64,000 nt of DNA, from NCBI GenBank assembly GCA_009760855.2, contig WPIO01000162.1, positions 250,001-314,000 of the forward strand. The letters are read 5' to 3'. A program made the position numbers and the translations under genes. The stretch comes from Cristatella mucedo (Eukaryota; Bryozoa; Phylactolaemata; Cristatellidae). The notes beneath the pieces were generated by a model, which saw nothing but the letters and a program-made list of their open reading frames with translations, was not told where the DNA came from and did not search any database. Of the stretch, positions 63,845 to 64,000 are shown one piece after another (position 1 is the stretch's first letter; each line of letters begins with the position of its first letter).

Positions 63845-64000
63845 AGTCTCAACTTGCTTGCCCAAACTAAAACTTTCTAAAATCGATAAACTGTCCAACA
63901 ATCAAAGACGCAACCACAACTGGTTTCTCATTCTTTCACACACACATATCAATTAAAACTGGAGGTGGAGTTGCTGTTATCGTGAGCTCGAAATTAACCT
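63845..64000 (+). mobile_element. LINE-B endonuclease start, running off the window
   Basis: AAATCGATAAACTGTCCAAC, AATCAAAGACGCAACCACA and GGAGGTGGAGTTGCTGTTAT match 8490-8600 in the longest copy. The frame GGGVAVIVSSK is the opening of the endonuclease domain. The element continues beyond position 64000. Confidence 0.8.

Noticed and set aside
1-64000. CRISPR array, prokaryotic operons, rRNA genes
   Set aside because: No regularly spaced direct repeats with unique spacers, no runs of adjacent long genes and no rRNA-like conserved blocks were seen; content is that of an animal genome.

Overview
This window looks like metazoan nuclear DNA, probably from an invertebrate; I cannot name the species. 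There are no compact bacterial-style genes, ribosome-binding sites or operons. Instead there are dozens of fragments of non-LTR retrotransposons, two tRNA-derived SINE families, a Ty3-type LTR fragment, a hAT transposase relic, a Polinton-like DNA polymerase relic, a foldback MITE and many AT/GA/CT microsatellites. I saw no intact host gene. The best host-gene candidate is one immunoglobulin-like exon.

Two LINE families of the CR1/L2 group dominate. LINE-A ends in a distinctive 3' UTR and a pentanucleotide (ACATT-like) tail. Its one near-full-length copy lies on the minus strand at 19612-23063 (about 3.45 kb: N-terminal region, endonuclease, reverse transcriptase). LINE-B ends in a conserved 3' tail followed by (ATT)n. 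It occurs about 30 times, mostly 5'-truncated; the longest copy is 8485-11630 (+). The families are inserted into each other in both directions, so they were active over overlapping periods. SINE family 1 (6978-7110, 11730-11822, 32665-32815) carries a 3' tail resembling that of LINE-B and was probably mobilised by LINE-B or a relative. SINE family 2 (11965-12125 and 53472-53655) has an unrelated body.

Layout. 1-8 kb: LINE fragments, a palindromic MITE (2220-2405), a GC- and CpG-rich block (3110-4510), an 18-bp triplicate, a SINE. 8.5-14.8 kb: the long LINE-B, both SINE families, more LINE pieces. 14.8-19.1 kb: the largest unassigned stretch. 19.1-23.6 kb: full-length LINE-A inside a LINE-B. 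24-30 kb: truncated LINEs and unassigned DNA. 30.4-31.5 kb: a Ty3-like LTR, primer-binding site and gag remnant. 33.3-37.8 kb: a LINE-A broken by two LINE-B insertions and a GC-rich patch, then another LINE-A/LINE-B nest. 37.9-38.5 kb: first copy of an unnamed ~600-bp repeat (repeat C; second copy 54270-54815). 39.7-44.6 kb: Polinton-like DNA polymerase B pieces separated by LINE insertions. 44.6-47.2 kb: LINE-A inside LINE-B. 48-52 kb: weak candidate exons, a duplicated block, G-rich minisatellites. 52.4-54.2 kb: LINE-A 3' end followed by a hAT relic with a SINE-2 insertion. 55.8-59.8 kb: LINE fragments and a CT-rich tract. 60.1-60.5 kb: the Ig-like exon. 62.5-64 kb: LINE-B pieces, the last running off the window.

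All coding entries for mobile elements are broken. Boundaries of repeat fragments were read by eye from similarity between copies in this window and are usually good to about 10-30 bases. Names of outside families come from recognised protein motifs, not from a database search.
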